A stretch of DNA of 64,000 nt from Micromonospora saelicesensis (GCF_900091575.1 NZ_FMCR01000002.1:465760-529759); one strand, 5' to 3'; positions 43,783-53,037 are shown, counted from the stretch's first letter. The notes: generated by a model from the letters alone, not told the origin. Program-made: numbers and translations.

Positions 43783-45000
43783 ATGGACGGTTTCGGGGAC
43801 ACACTCAGACAGCACCGCAAAGCCGCCGGCTGGTCGCTGCGGAAGTTCGCCGAGCTGACGGCGTACGACTTCGGCTATCTCGGACAGATCGAACGCGGCG
43901 ACCGCCCCACCAACCCGGCGGTGGTGGCCGCCTACGACCGCGCGTTGTCGGCTGGTGGTGCATTGGAGAAGGCGTACGGAAGCAAGCAGGCAGGCGACAA
44001 GGACGTGCGCAGACGGTCGGTACTCCAGGCAATGGGCGCGCTCGCCGCGGTGCCTGCAGTGGACCGTCTGGTGGGATGGGAGGCCTTGCGGCATGGGATC
44101 GGCGCCGCCGTCGATGTCGACTTCGATGAGTGGACCGAGATAGTCGCGGACTACGGACGCGGCTACTACCGCCAACCGCACGACCAACTCATGGCCCAAC
44201 TCGGGCGGGACCTGGCCGTGTTGCAGCACCAGATCGCCGCCGCCGACGAGCACCATCGTCCATTGCTGCTACGCGCCGCTGGCCACCTGTCGGTCATCGT
44301 GGCGCTCAGCCTGAACGCGTGCGGGCAGACCGTGCTGGCCGGCAGGTGGCGGGCCAGCGCGAAGCGTATCGCCGACGAATCCGGCGACGCGGACACGCGG
44401 GTGCTCACCCGGGCGTGGGACGTAGTGAACGGCTGCTACGACGGTCGGGCACCGACCACGGTGATAGCGCTGGCCGACCAGGTGCTGCCGCTGACCGACG
44501 GTACGCCTTCGGCGGCGACGTGCGGGCTGCTCGCGGGCCGGGCGCAGGCACTATCGCTTGGCGGCCGGCACGCCGAGGCGGTGGCCTGCGTGCGCGCCCT
44601 CGCCGACCGGGTGGAGGAGCTGCCCGCCACGGTGACCGCCGACGTGGAGTCGCTGTGGGGATGGCCAGAGCACCGGCTTCGGCACACCGAGTCGTGGGTG
44701 TATGCCCACGCCGGTGACCAGCACGCCGCCGAGGCCGCACAGCACCGCGCCCTGGAGCTGTACCCGCCGTCGCAGCAGCGGCTACGAACGCAGGTGCAGC
44801 TGCACCAGGCGGCGGCATTGTGCCGCAACGGGTACATCCCCGACGGGTTACGCCTCGCCGCGGACCTGCTCGACCAGCTACCCGCCGAACAGCACAACGA
44901 ACTCGTACGGGCGGTAGCCCGGCAGGTTGCCGCCGCCGTTCCCGACGCCGAGCGACACCGGCCGGTTTACGGCGAGTTGGTAGAGCGGGTACGCGTCTAG
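43783..45000 (+). CDS. XRE-family regulator with long TPR-like C-terminal region
   Basis: A 405-aa regulator. An N-terminal helix-turn-helix (LRQHRKAAGWSLRKFAELTA, YDFGYLGQIERGDRPTNPAV) is followed by a helical region (RRRSVLQAMGALAAVPAVDR) and TPR-like pairs (LLLRAAGHLSVIVALSLNAC, AEAAQHRALELYPPSQQRLR). The type resembles WhiJ/AbaA-family regulators paired with small proteins. ATG 43783 is preceded by GGGGGTGAG. It faces the small-protein/flavin-reductase-like pair across a region with two palindromes, and is followed in nine bases by a GNAT gene. Confidence 0.85.
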   Translation: MDGFGDTLRQHRKAAGWSLRKFAELTAYDFGYLGQIERGDRPTNPAVVAAYDRALSAGGALEKAYGSKQAGDKDVRRRSVLQAMGALAAVPAVDRLVGWEALRHGIGAAVDVDFDEWTEIVADYGRGYYRQPHDQLMAQLGRDLAVLQHQIAAADEHHRPLLLRAAGHLSVIVALSLNACGQTVLAGRWRASAKRIADESGDADTRVLTRAWDVVNGCYDGRAPTTVIALADQVLPLTDGTPSAATCGLLAGRAQALSLGGRHAEAVACVRALADRVEELPATVTADVESLWGWPEHRLRHTESWVYAHAGDQHAAEAAQHRALELYPPSQQRLRTQVQLHQAAALCRNGYIPDGLRLAADLLDQLPAEQHNELVRAVARQVAAAVPDAERHRPVYGELVERVRV

Positions 45001-45009
45001 CATCCGGGC

Positions 45010-45546
45010 ATGGGCTTGATCTACACCACCAGCCACGGCCGGGACGCGGCCCGCTTCTTCGGACCGCTTGTCGACTTGTACGAGTGTGTGTACGCCGAGC
45101 CGCCGTACGAGGAAGGCCCCGACCAGGTGGCCCGTTTCCGCGACCGCCTGCCCGGGGAGGCCGACCGGCCGGGTTTCACCCTCGTCACCGTCGCCGTGGA
45201 CGCGTCACTGGTCGGTGCCGCCTACGGGTGGACCATGTCGGCCGGCGACTGGTGGTCCCGGGCCGACGCCGACCCGCCCGCCGAGATTCGTGCGGCGGCG
45301 AAACTGGCTGTGATGGAGTGGATCGTCCACCCGCACCGCCGCGGCGAGGGCGTCGGCGCGGAGCTGATGCGCCGGCTGCTCGCCGACCGCTCGGAGCGGT
45401 ACGCGACTCTCGCCTCGGATCCCCGCTCCCGGGCACGGAAGGTCTACGCGCGCAACGGGTGGCGGCAGGTCGGCACATCAGTCCTGCCGTGGGGTCCGCC
45501 CATGGACCTTCTCGTCCTGGACCTTGTCCCAAAAGCGGTTGGCTGA
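45010..45546 (+). CDS. GNAT family N-acetyltransferase
   Basis: A 178-aa acetyltransferase. The central strand and CoA loop are in LAVMEWIVHPHRRGEGVGAE (R-R-G-E-G-V-G), followed by LMRRLLADR and RKVYARNGWRQVGTSV. The N-terminal YECVYAEPPYEEGPDQVARF is common in a subfamily of GNATs. ATG 45010 begins nine bases after the XRE stop, so the two are probably one transcript. Its stop codon is the first base triplet of the repeated 17-bp element. Confidence 0.85.
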   Translation: MGLIYTTSHGRDAARFFGPLVDLYECVYAEPPYEEGPDQVARFRDRLPGEADRPGFTLVTVAVDASLVGAAYGWTMSAGDWWSRADADPPAEIRAAAKLAVMEWIVHPHRRGEGVGAELMRRLLADRSERYATLASDPRSRARKVYARNGWRQVGTSVLPWGPPMDLLVLDLVPKAVG

Positions 45547-45560
45547 GCGCCGCGAGGCCC
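45544..45560 (+). repeat. 17-bp repeat at a stop codon, copy 2
   Basis: TGAGCGCCGCGAGGCCC, identical to 42957-42973 and again starting at the stop codon of a plus-strand gene. Confidence 0.7.
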
Positions 45561-45582
45561 ACCCGGCAACCGCGCAACGGGG

Positions 45583-46350
45583 CTACCCGGCGATCTCGTC
45601 GCGTACCCGTTGTTGGAAGGCGCGGGCCTGCGCCCCGGTGGGCGGCGGCCCGCCGTTTCGTGCGGCGACCGCCTGACGGATCACCTCGGCCCGGTCGCCG
45701 GCGTCGATCAGCCGCTGACCGGCGGCCACCTTTGCCAACCAGACGCCGTCGCGGTGGCGCACCAGCGATCGGCAGGCGCCGAGTACGGCGTCCTCGGTGC
45801 CGGGCGCGGGTTGGTCGCCCGGCGGTGTGGGCAGGGCCAACCACCAGGACAGCGCGTCGATGAGCAACCGGCGCAGGTCGGCCGGGGCGAGGTCGGCGAA
45901 GGCCTCCCCCGCCGGTGGGCCGAGCAGCGGGAGTCCACCCTGGTGCAGGATGCTGCGGTCGAGGCCGTACCAGAATCGGCCGTCGGCGGCCGGGCGGTCG
46001 GCGGGGTCGAGGGTGCGCCGGAACGGCATGCCGGCCCCGGTGTTCAGTTCGACCTCGAAGCCGGGCTCCGGGGTGCCGGAGGCGGCCACCGCCCGGTCGT
46101 AGACGACCAACTCCAGTCCGCGCGCGGGGCAGGGCAGCGCCTCGTGCCGCAGCCGGGCGACCAACGTCTGCTTGGCGGCGTCGGTGAGCGGTCCGACGCT
46201 GAGCAGCGCCACGTCCACGTCGCTGCGGCCGGGCTGGTACGCCCCGAGCCCCACCGAGCCGGCCGCGTACGCGCCGACCAGTTCGGCGCCGAGCACGTCG
46301 CGGGCGGTGCTGACGAGGTCATCGAGGTAGCGCTGAAGATCGGAGTCCAC
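45583..46350 (-). CDS. Nucleotidyltransferase (aminoglycoside adenylyltransferase-like)
   Basis: A 255-aa Pol-beta-fold transferase. The metal-binding motif is AGSVGLGAYQPGRSDVDVAL (G-S-x10-D-x-D). The C-terminal helical region (LRRLLIDALSWWLALPTP, GACRSLVRHRDGVWLAKVAA) resembles the DUF4111 helper domain of ANT(3'')-type aminoglycoside adenylyltransferases. It could adenylylate an aminoglycoside or another small molecule; resistance is only inferred. The start is GTG 46350; there is no neighbouring resistance gene. Confidence 0.8.
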   Translation of the reverse strand: MDSDLQRYLDDLVSTARDVLGAELVGAYAAGSVGLGAYQPGRSDVDVALLSVGPLTDAAKQTLVARLRHEALPCPARGLELVVYDRAVAASGTPEPGFEVELNTGAGMPFRRTLDPADRPAADGRFWYGLDRSILHQGGLPLLGPPAGEAFADLAPADLRRLLIDALSWWLALPTPPGDQPAPGTEDAVLGACRSLVRHRDGVWLAKVAAGQRLIDAGDRAEVIRQAVAARNGGPPPTGAQARAFQQRVRDEIAG

Positions 46351-46387
46351 GGGCCATCATGACGCACGGGTCAGCACCCGGGCGGGG

Positions 46388-47728
46388 CTACCCCGCGTAG
46401 AGCAGCAGCAGACCGGCGACGGTGTAGGCGACCATCAGCGCCAGCAGGGGTAGTTGGCCGGCCACCGCCCGGGCCCGGGGGAACAGGTACAGGGCGCGGT
46501 CGTGGGCCAGCAGCGTACCGAGCAGGTGCCCGAGGATGATGACGGTGATCTGGAGGGTCGCCACCCCGGAGGGCGTGATCAGCGCGGTCTGGGGTTCCCA
46601 GTCGGCGGTGCCGAACCAGTTGGCGCCGGTGCCCAGGGGGTCGGAGAGCAACGCGACGGTGCGCTGGCCCTCCAGGATCAGCAGCGAGTAGTAGTGCGCG
46701 ACCACGTACCCCACCGCGATCGGCACGATGGAGTGGGCGATCTCGCCCGGCAGCCCACGGGCTTCGGCCCCGTCGGCGCGACCGATGCGCGCCGCGGCAC
46801 CGGTGGCGGCGAGGTACGCCACCGCGACGGCGGCGATGACGAGGCTCAGACCGGCGCTGCCGGTGACCGCCGGGTGCAGGCCGTTCTCCTGGCTGAAGCG
46901 CAACCAGCCCGGCGCGTTGGAGAGGCTGTCGTACATGGTCGAGCCGAGCAGCACGATCACCACGGCGACCAGCCCGGGGCGGGGTCGCAGGCCGGCGATC
47001 CCGTCGAGCGGGTTGCGCCAGACCAGCACGCCGTCGGCGGCCCGGCCGAGCGGGGCGAGCTGACCGATCACTGTGCTGTACGCCTCGAACGGGTCGGCGT
47101 GGTCGAACCAGCCGGCGCCGAACAGCACCGCGCCGGCCAGCAGGACAACCGCGTACCCGGCCAGCCAGGCGGTGATGACCGGCAGGGTGGCCCGGTCGGG
47201 GGCGACCAGTTCCAGCCAGACGAACCCGAACAGGGTGGCGGCGGCCGGCCACCAACCGACGCTGTCGGGCAGCTCACGGAGCCCACGGTTCGGGTCGCGC
47301 CGCACCGCCAGCGCCGCGAGCAGGTGCACCGTACGCAGCGGGTTGACCACCCGCCAGATCGGGCCCAGCAGCAGCGACAGCGGGGCCAGCCCGACCCAGA
47401 GCAGCACGTAGAGCGCGCCGGCGGTCGGGTTGTCCGCGGTGTCCGGCCCGCCCAGCAGACCGAGGCAGAACCAGGCGGCGGCGAGCAGGCCGAGCCCGCG
47501 CAGCGTCCACCGGAACGGGGGCGCGTCGACGAGTCGGGCGAGCCACCGCGGCACCGGGCGACCGCCGGTGGCGTCCCGGTCGAGCCGGGGTTCGCGCCAG
47601 AGAAGGCCCAGCGCCACGAACGTGACGACGAGGGTCAGCGCTGCGGCGACGACGAGCTGCGGCAGCGTGATCGGCAGGTCCTGGCGGCCGCCGACGCCGT
47701 GTGCCAGCAGCGTGGGAGCGGCCGTCAT
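46388..47728 (-). CDS. Polytopic membrane protein of the copper locus
   Basis: A 446-aa protein with about eleven hydrophobic helices (for example LPQLVVAAALTLVVTFVALG, VLLWVGLAPLSLLLGPIWRV, ATLQITVIILGHLLGTLLAH). I do not recognise a named family. A His near the N-terminus (LLAHGVGG), HAD and HYYSLLILEG lie in or beside membrane segments. It begins five bases after the cupredoxin-like lipoprotein gene ends and diverges, as a pair, from copC, so a role in copper handling or cuproprotein assembly is likely by context. Confidence 0.75.
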   Translation of the reverse strand: MTAAPTLLAHGVGGRQDLPITLPQLVVAAALTLVVTFVALGLLWREPRLDRDATGGRPVPRWLARLVDAPPFRWTLRGLGLLAAAWFCLGLLGGPDTADNPTAGALYVLLWVGLAPLSLLLGPIWRVVNPLRTVHLLAALAVRRDPNRGLRELPDSVGWWPAAATLFGFVWLELVAPDRATLPVITAWLAGYAVVLLAGAVLFGAGWFDHADPFEAYSTVIGQLAPLGRAADGVLVWRNPLDGIAGLRPRPGLVAVVIVLLGSTMYDSLSNAPGWLRFSQENGLHPAVTGSAGLSLVIAAVAVAYLAATGAAARIGRADGAEARGLPGEIAHSIVPIAVGYVVAHYYSLLILEGQRTVALLSDPLGTGANWFGTADWEPQTALITPSGVATLQITVIILGHLLGTLLAHDRALYLFPRARAVAGQLPLLALMVAYTVAGLLLLYAG

Positions 47729-47733
47729 GTCGT

Positions 47734-48210
47734 TCAGCGGACGACGAGCTGGAAGAGCACCAGCTCGGAGTCGTGCGTCTCCACCTCGAACAGCCCGGTC
47801 TTGTCGGCGCGGAACTCCACCGAGCCGGGCGTGCCGGCCGGCAGCCGGGCGCCCAGGTCGTAGCCGTGCACGTGCAATTCGTCGGCCACGTCGGAGGTGA
47901 CGGTGATCCGGACCAGCTGGCCCTTACTGACGGTGACCCGTCCGGTCGGCGGATCGACCCGCTTCTTGACGATCGTGACGGTGATCTGTTGGTCCACCGC
48001 GGTGGTGCTGGCGGAGGCGCTGGGCGTGCTGGTGGCCGTCGGGGCCGGCGCGGTGGGGGTGGCGCTCGACGGGGCCGCGGACGTCGGCACCGTCGAGGGG
48101 GTGGCCACCGAGGGGTCGTCGTCCTGCCCGCAACCGGCGAGGAGCAGGGCGGCGAGGGTGGCGGCGGCGAGGGCGACGGCGGTCCGGGCGGCGGGGGTAC
48201 GGACGAACAC
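47734..48210 (-). CDS. Cupredoxin-like lipoprotein
   Basis: A 158-aa exported protein. The lipobox LLLAGC follows a hydrophobic leader; a Ser/Thr/Pro linker of about 45 residues leads to a small beta domain (QQITVTIVKKRVDPPTGRVT, LVRITVTSDVADELHVHGYD, FEVETHDSELVLFQLVVR). The HVHGYD and ETHD histidines fit a cupredoxin-like copper site, though no Cys is present. GTG 48210 has GGAG at seven bases. It is co-transcribed with the membrane protein and divergent from CopC. Confidence 0.82.
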   Translation of the reverse strand: MFVRTPAARTAVALAAATLAALLLAGCGQDDDPSVATPSTVPTSAAPSSATPTAPAPTATSTPSASASTTAVDQQITVTIVKKRVDPPTGRVTVSKGQLVRITVTSDVADELHVHGYDLGARLPAGTPGSVEFRADKTGLFEVETHDSELVLFQLVVR

Positions 48211-48313
48211 GGGCGGACTCCGAACGACGCGAGGGGGACGGGTGTCGGGTTGATCGTCGGGGAGGAGAACTCTACGTCTTGTTCGGTGCCGGGGAAATGA
48301 CCATGATGAACGG

Positions 48314-49177
48314 ATGCGATCGAAGCTGGTCACTGTGCGTGAGGTCCTGAGCCGTGTCGTGGCAGCGCTGGCGGCGACCCTGGTGGTGTCGTTGCTGCTG
48401 CCGGTCGCCCCGGCGTCCGCGCACGGCCAGCTGGCGACCTCCACGCCGCTGAAGGGCACTGTCGTACGCGAGCCGCTGACCCGGTTGGCGTTGTACTTCA
48501 CCGAGAAGCCGGCCTCCAACGCGCACTTCGCCATCAGCGCTCCGGACGGGTCGCGAGTGGACAACGGGTGGTCCTACGGTGAGCCGAAGCGACTGGACAA
48601 GCCGGTCACCGAGTACTTCATGGTCAACGGCGTGTTCGAGCCGCGGCTCTACCACACCGGCTTCCCGGCCATGGTGACCGTCGCGCACTGGCCGGCGAAG
48701 GGCCGCTACACCGCCAGCTACCTCTCGGTCGCCTCGGACGGTGAGGCGGTGCGGGGCGAGGTGACCTTCGACTACCAGGGACCGGGCACACCGGCCCCGG
48801 CCGGCTGGTCGGCACCCACGGCGGGGCCGGATCCGGCGCTGCTCGCCCAGGCCGAGGGCGAGGGATCGAGCCCTGGGGCCAGCAGCAGCCCGGTCGCCCC
48901 CACCGGCGCCACGGCGGACGACCCGGCCGGCGCCACGCAGGAGCAACGCGGCGGCGGGTTCCCGGCCTGGCTGATCCCGGCCCTGATCGTCGTCGTGGTC
49001 TCGGCGATCGTGCTGGTGGCGGCCCGTCGCCGGCCCTCGGCGCGCGGGGCATCCACAGTGGATCGGCGGTCCGCTGGCGGCACGGGCCGGGGCGGAGCCG
49101 CAACCCGCAAGCCCGCCAACCCGACCCGGAAGAGCGGCAATCGGTCCGGCGGCCCGGCGCGGCGGGGACGTCGATAG
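48314..49177 (+). CDS. CopC-domain copper-binding membrane protein
   Basis: A 287-aa protein. After a signal peptide (AALAATLVVSLLLPVAPASA) the mature chain begins with HGQLATSTP, placing an N-terminal His in the CopC Cu(II) site. The CopC beta-barrel (about 37-155) has RLALYFTEKPASNAHFAIS and VTVAHWPAKGRYTASYLSVA. A linker rich in Ala/Pro/Gly precedes a C-terminal helix (WLIPALIVVVVSAIVLVAAR) and a long basic tail of about 50 residues (RRPSARG, RRGRR). A second His (TVAHW) is the usual partner. No CopD is fused. Confidence 0.88.
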   Translation: MRSKLVTVREVLSRVVAALAATLVVSLLLPVAPASAHGQLATSTPLKGTVVREPLTRLALYFTEKPASNAHFAISAPDGSRVDNGWSYGEPKRLDKPVTEYFMVNGVFEPRLYHTGFPAMVTVAHWPAKGRYTASYLSVASDGEAVRGEVTFDYQGPGTPAPAGWSAPTAGPDPALLAQAEGEGSSPGASSSPVAPTGATADDPAGATQEQRGGGFPAWLIPALIVVVVSAIVLVAARRRPSARGASTVDRRSAGGTGRGGAATRKPANPTRKSGNRSGGPARRGRR

Positions 49178-49425
49178 ACCGTCCCAATAGCCGGGCATTC
49201 TTCGCGTACCCTCGTGAACTTTCGCACGGACATTGGAAACTTTTGATGTATCGAGGCGAAGCCATGGACAGTCCAATCGAAACGCCTTAATGTTCCGAGC
49301 CATCCACCCGGTGTTTCCGCAACGTCACTCGTCGGCGTCGAGGACGTTACGGAGCCGGGCCGACGGTCATCCTCACCGCTGATCCACGCCGGCCGTCGGA
49401 CACTCCACTGCCTCCTGGAGGAACG
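49178..49425. other. Intergenic region without recognised gene
   Basis: These 248 bp separate copC from the PA14/sugar-dehydrogenase gene. GC is lower at 49200-49300, which probably marks the promoter of the latter. No clear operator was seen. Confidence 0.45.
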
Positions 49426-51831
49426 ATGGGCACACGCCTGCTACGCCGACTCCACCATCCCGTCCTGGGTGCGCTGGCACTCGTCCTCGCCGCCGGTCTC
49501 TGGGCCGTCCCCGCCAACGCCGCCCCCGCGCAGGAACCGGGCGTCACGCTGCGCGTCTTCGACGTGCAGGTGCCGCTGTCCGAGTTGTGCACGCTCAAGC
49601 CCGCCCAGACCCCGAACGTGGACAAGCTGATGTCCACCATCAACTGGACCTCGGCGGCCGACTTCGGCTTCGAGGACAACTTCGTCTCGCAGGTGCTCGG
49701 CAACATCACCACCACCCAGGCCGGCAGCTACACCTTCCGGCTCAGCAGCGACGACGGCTCCAAGCTGTCGATCGACAACGCCGTGGTGATCAACCATGAC
49801 GGCCTGCACGGCGCGACCCCGCCGAAAGAGGGCACTGTCACCCTCACCGCCGGCCTGCACCCGCTGCGCATCGACCACTTCGAGCGTGGGGGCGGGCAGC
49901 AGATCACCCTGGAGTGGAAGACTCCCGGTTCGTCGACCTTCGTGGTCGTACCGAACTCGGCGCTGAGCACCGACGCCGGCGTGGTCCGGGTGACCGCACC
50001 CGGACGCAAGGAGTGCGAGGGTGTCTCCGACACCCCCGGTGACGGCCTGCCGCTGACCGGCGTACACCCCGGCTACACCCTGACCAACCTGCGGCCCAGC
50101 GGCTTCCAGCCGAAGGTCACCGGCATGGACTGGCTGGCCGACGGCCGGCTGGTCATCAGCACCTGGGGCGGCAGCGACCAGTCCGGCACCTCCCAGGACG
50201 GCGAGGTCTGGATCCTCGGCAACACCGGCGGGTCGACAACCCCGGGCAACGTGACCACCAAGAAGATCGCCGGCGGCCTCAAGGAACCGATGGGGCTCAA
50301 GGTCGTCGACGGGGTGGTCTACGTGACCGAGAAGCAGCGGCTGACCCGGCTGGTGAACACCGGCGGTGACGAGGTGGCCGAGCGTCTGGAGACCGTGGCC
50401 ACCTGGCCGTACGGCGGCAACTTCCACGAGTTCGCGTTCGGCCTGCTCTACCAGGACGGGTTCTTCTACCTGAACCTGTCGGTGTCGATCAACTCCGGTG
50501 GCGCCACCACCAACCCGCAGCCCGCCACCAACCGGGGCACCACCTTGAAGGTCAACAAGGACACCGGCGCGGTCAGCTACGTCGCCGGCGGTCTGCGTAC
50601 GCCACACGGCATCGGCTGGGGCCCGGAGGGCGGCATCTTCGTCACCGACAACCAGGGCGGCTGGCTGCCCTCGTCGAAGCTGGTGCACGTCAAGCAGGGC
50701 AGGTTCTTCAACCACTTCACGAACCCGGCGGGTCCGTTCGACACCGCTCCGGTCACCCAACCGGTGCTCTGGATGCCGCAGAACGAGATCGCCAACTCGC
50801 CCAGCACTCCGCTCTACCTGACCAGCGGTCGCTACGCCGGTCAGTTCGTCATCGGTGACGTGACCTACGGCGGCCTGCAACGGGCGAATGTGGAGAAGGT
50901 CAACGGCGAGTACCAGGGCGCGCTGTTCCGACTCACCCAGGGCCTGGAGGCGGGCGTCTCCGAGGTCAACGTCGGCCCGGACGGCGCGATCTACGTCGGC
51001 GGGCTCGGCGCGGGCGGCAACTGGGGCCAGACCGGCAAGCTGTCGTACGGCCTGCAGAAGCTCACCCCGAACACCGCCACCACGTTCGAGATGCTCGCGA
51101 TGCGCGCCACCACGACCGGCTTCGAGGTGGAGTACACCCAGCCGGTGTCCACGGCGACCGCCACCGACCTGGCCGCGCGCTACAAGCTCAAGCAGTGGCG
51201 GTACGTGGCGACGTCGAACTACGGCGGTCCGAAGATCGACGAGGAGACCCTGACCGTCACCGCGGCCACCCTCTCGGCGGACGGCAAGAAGGTCAGCCTC
51301 ACGGTGCCCGGTCGCAAGGCGGGCAGGGTGGTGCACCTGCGCTCACCGCGCCCGTTCACCTCCACCAGCGGTCAGTCGCTGTGGAGCACCGAGGCGTGGT
51401 ACACGCTCAACTCGATCCCGGGCAGTCCCCCGCCGCCGACCGGCGGCACCATCACCGGCGTCGGTGGCAAGTGCCTGGACGTCGACAACGCGGGCACCGC
51501 CGACGGCACGAAGATCCAGCTCTGGACCTGCAACGGCACCACGGCACAGTCGTGGACGAAGGTCGGCGACACGTACCGGGTGCTGGGCAAGTGCCTGGAC
51601 GTGGACAACGGCGGTACCGCCAACGGCACGAAGGTTCAGCTCTGGACCTGCAACGGCAGCGGCGCGCAGGTCTGGCAGCCGCAGGCCGACGGGTCGATCC
51701 GCAACCCGCAGTCCGGCAAGGTCCTGGAGGCCGCCGGCGGTAGCAGCGCCGACCGCACCCAGATCCAGCTCGGCACGTACGCGGGCGGCGCACACCAGAA
51801 GTGGGTGGTCAGCAGCGGGGTAACCGGCTGA
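49426..51831 (+). CDS. Secreted PA14 / PQQ-type sugar-dehydrogenase-like / ricin-lectin protein
   Basis: An 801-aa exported multidomain protein. A signal peptide (VLGALALVLAAGLWAVPANA) is followed by a PA14-like domain (about 45-180; SYTFRLSSDDGSKLSIDNAV, LHPLRIDHFERGGGQQITLE), a glucose/sorbosone-dehydrogenase-like beta-propeller (about 200-560; GMDWLADGRLVISTW, GLRTPHGIGWGPEGGIFVTD, VNVGPDGAIYVGGLGAGGNW) and a C-terminal ricin-B lectin (about 670-800; repeated GKCLDVDN and Q-x-W motifs such as AQVWQ and HQKWV). It probably acts on, or binds, extracellular polysaccharide. GGAGG stands right before ATG 49426. A terminator hairpin follows. Confidence 0.9.
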   Translation: MGTRLLRRLHHPVLGALALVLAAGLWAVPANAAPAQEPGVTLRVFDVQVPLSELCTLKPAQTPNVDKLMSTINWTSAADFGFEDNFVSQVLGNITTTQAGSYTFRLSSDDGSKLSIDNAVVINHDGLHGATPPKEGTVTLTAGLHPLRIDHFERGGGQQITLEWKTPGSSTFVVVPNSALSTDAGVVRVTAPGRKECEGVSDTPGDGLPLTGVHPGYTLTNLRPSGFQPKVTGMDWLADGRLVISTWGGSDQSGTSQDGEVWILGNTGGSTTPGNVTTKKIAGGLKEPMGLKVVDGVVYVTEKQRLTRLVNTGGDEVAERLETVATWPYGGNFHEFAFGLLYQDGFFYLNLSVSINSGGATTNPQPATNRGTTLKVNKDTGAVSYVAGGLRTPHGIGWGPEGGIFVTDNQGGWLPSSKLVHVKQGRFFNHFTNPAGPFDTAPVTQPVLWMPQNEIANSPSTPLYLTSGRYAGQFVIGDVTYGGLQRANVEKVNGEYQGALFRLTQGLEAGVSEVNVGPDGAIYVGGLGAGGNWGQTGKLSYGLQKLTPNTATTFEMLAMRATTTGFEVEYTQPVSTATATDLAARYKLKQWRYVATSNYGGPKIDEETLTVTAATLSADGKKVSLTVPGRKAGRVVHLRSPRPFTSTSGQSLWSTEAWYTLNSIPGSPPPPTGGTITGVGGKCLDVDNAGTADGTKIQLWTCNGTTAQSWTKVGDTYRVLGKCLDVDNGGTANGTKVQLWTCNGSGAQVWQPQADGSIRNPQSGKVLEAAGGSSADRTQIQLGTYAGGAHQKWVVSSGVTG

Positions 51832-51841
51832 CTCGGACGAA

Positions 51842-51877
51842 GGGGCGCGGTCTGACCGGCGGGTCAGGCCGCGCCCC
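51842..51877. terminator. Hairpin terminator downstream of the PA14/lectin gene
   Basis: A 16-bp stem (GGGGCGCGGTCTGACC, 51842-51857, with 51862-51877; one G-T pair) and GGCG loop begin eleven bases after the stop, facing the convergent HAF gene. Confidence 0.75.
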
Positions 51878-51904
51878 GTCCGTCCGTCGGGCAAGGACCG
51901 CCGC

Positions 51905-52873
51905 TCAGCGGAACAGCACCGGCCGGTTCCCCCGGGCGCCGACGAGTTGGCCCCGGATGTTGATGTCCTCGATCGAGTCGGTCTCCCACACGCCCCGGGT
52001 GGTCAGGTCGGTCATCACCCCGTTGCGCCAGAGGAACGGGTGCCACGCGGCGATGGTGGTGCTCTGGCCCACCACCTCACCCCGGTCGTTGATCGCGGTG
52101 GCGCGGCTCCAGTCGCCACCCAGCGTGCCGAGGTCGGTCAGTGTCCCGTTCTGCCAGCGGAACGCCCGCCCGTTCGCCGCGCCCACCACCTGACCCCGGT
52201 TGTTGACCCCGAGGGCCTCACTGCCAATCTGGGTGAGCACCCCGTCGCGCAACCGGCCACCGACGCAGGTGCACGGGTAGTCCTGCGGCGGCACGTTGAA
52301 CCCGCCCACCACGTCGCCCGCGTTGTTGAAGTCGGTGGTGAACTCGTAGAAGTACTCCCGACCCAGGTCGGTGAAGACCCCGTTGCGCCACAGGAAGCGG
52401 TGCGGCATGTCGCCTGCCGGTTCACTGGTGCCGAGCACCTGCCGCCGGTCGTTGACGCCGATCGCCACGCTGTTCGCCCCACCCAGGGTGCCCAGGTCGT
52501 GGAGCTGACCGTTGCGCCAGAGCACGGCGCGGGTCAGGTAGTCCGAGCCGAAGGAGGTGATCGCCACGTCACCGAACTCGTTGACGTCAACGGCACTGGA
52601 GTCCGTGTCGCCCGGCAGCACGCCCAGGTCGGTGATGACACCGTGGCGCCAGAGCACGGCGTGCCGGGCGCCGCTGGCGACGGTGCTCCAGCCGACGATG
52701 TCGCCGCGGTCGTTCATCGCCGTGGCAGCGCCGTCACCTCCGCTCAGGGTGCCGAGGTCGACGATCCGATAGCTGGGCGGGGACGCCGCGGCGGGAGCGG
52801 GAGCGAGGGTGATCAGCGCGACGACGGTCGTCGCTGCGGTCAGCAGGGGACGCGGGGACACCATGGACGCCAA
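51905..52873 (-). CDS. Secreted HAF-repeat protein
   Basis: A 322-aa exported protein with at least seven HAF-like repeats of about 45 residues. Core units read AMNDRGDIVGW, VNEFGDVAI, VNDRRQVLG, FNNAGDVVGG, VNNRGQVVG, INDRGEVVG and INIRGQLVG, each followed by LWRNG and TDLG-type strands. The repeats form a beta-propeller-like fold; function in the family is unknown. The start is TTG 52873, since GAGGAG lies eight bases before it; ATG 52864 is also possible. The signal peptide is LLTAATTVVALITLAPAPAAA. Confidence 0.85.
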   Translation of the reverse strand: MASMVSPRPLLTAATTVVALITLAPAPAAASPPSYRIVDLGTLSGGDGAATAMNDRGDIVGWSTVASGARHAVLWRHGVITDLGVLPGDTDSSAVDVNEFGDVAITSFGSDYLTRAVLWRNGQLHDLGTLGGANSVAIGVNDRRQVLGTSEPAGDMPHRFLWRNGVFTDLGREYFYEFTTDFNNAGDVVGGFNVPPQDYPCTCVGGRLRDGVLTQIGSEALGVNNRGQVVGAANGRAFRWQNGTLTDLGTLGGDWSRATAINDRGEVVGQSTTIAAWHPFLWRNGVMTDLTTRGVWETDSIEDINIRGQLVGARGNRPVLFR

Positions 52874-53037
52874 GGGGGACGCTCCTCGGATCGGAGCGGC
52901 GACGACCCGGCGGGCGGGCGCGGGACCACCACCACTGCGCGTTCGATCGGTAACGCACAGTAGATCCGGTGTCGTGGCGGCGCACCAGGGACCGAACGGT
53001 CACCGACGCCCGAGGCGTCCAGCGGTGGGGGCGTCGG

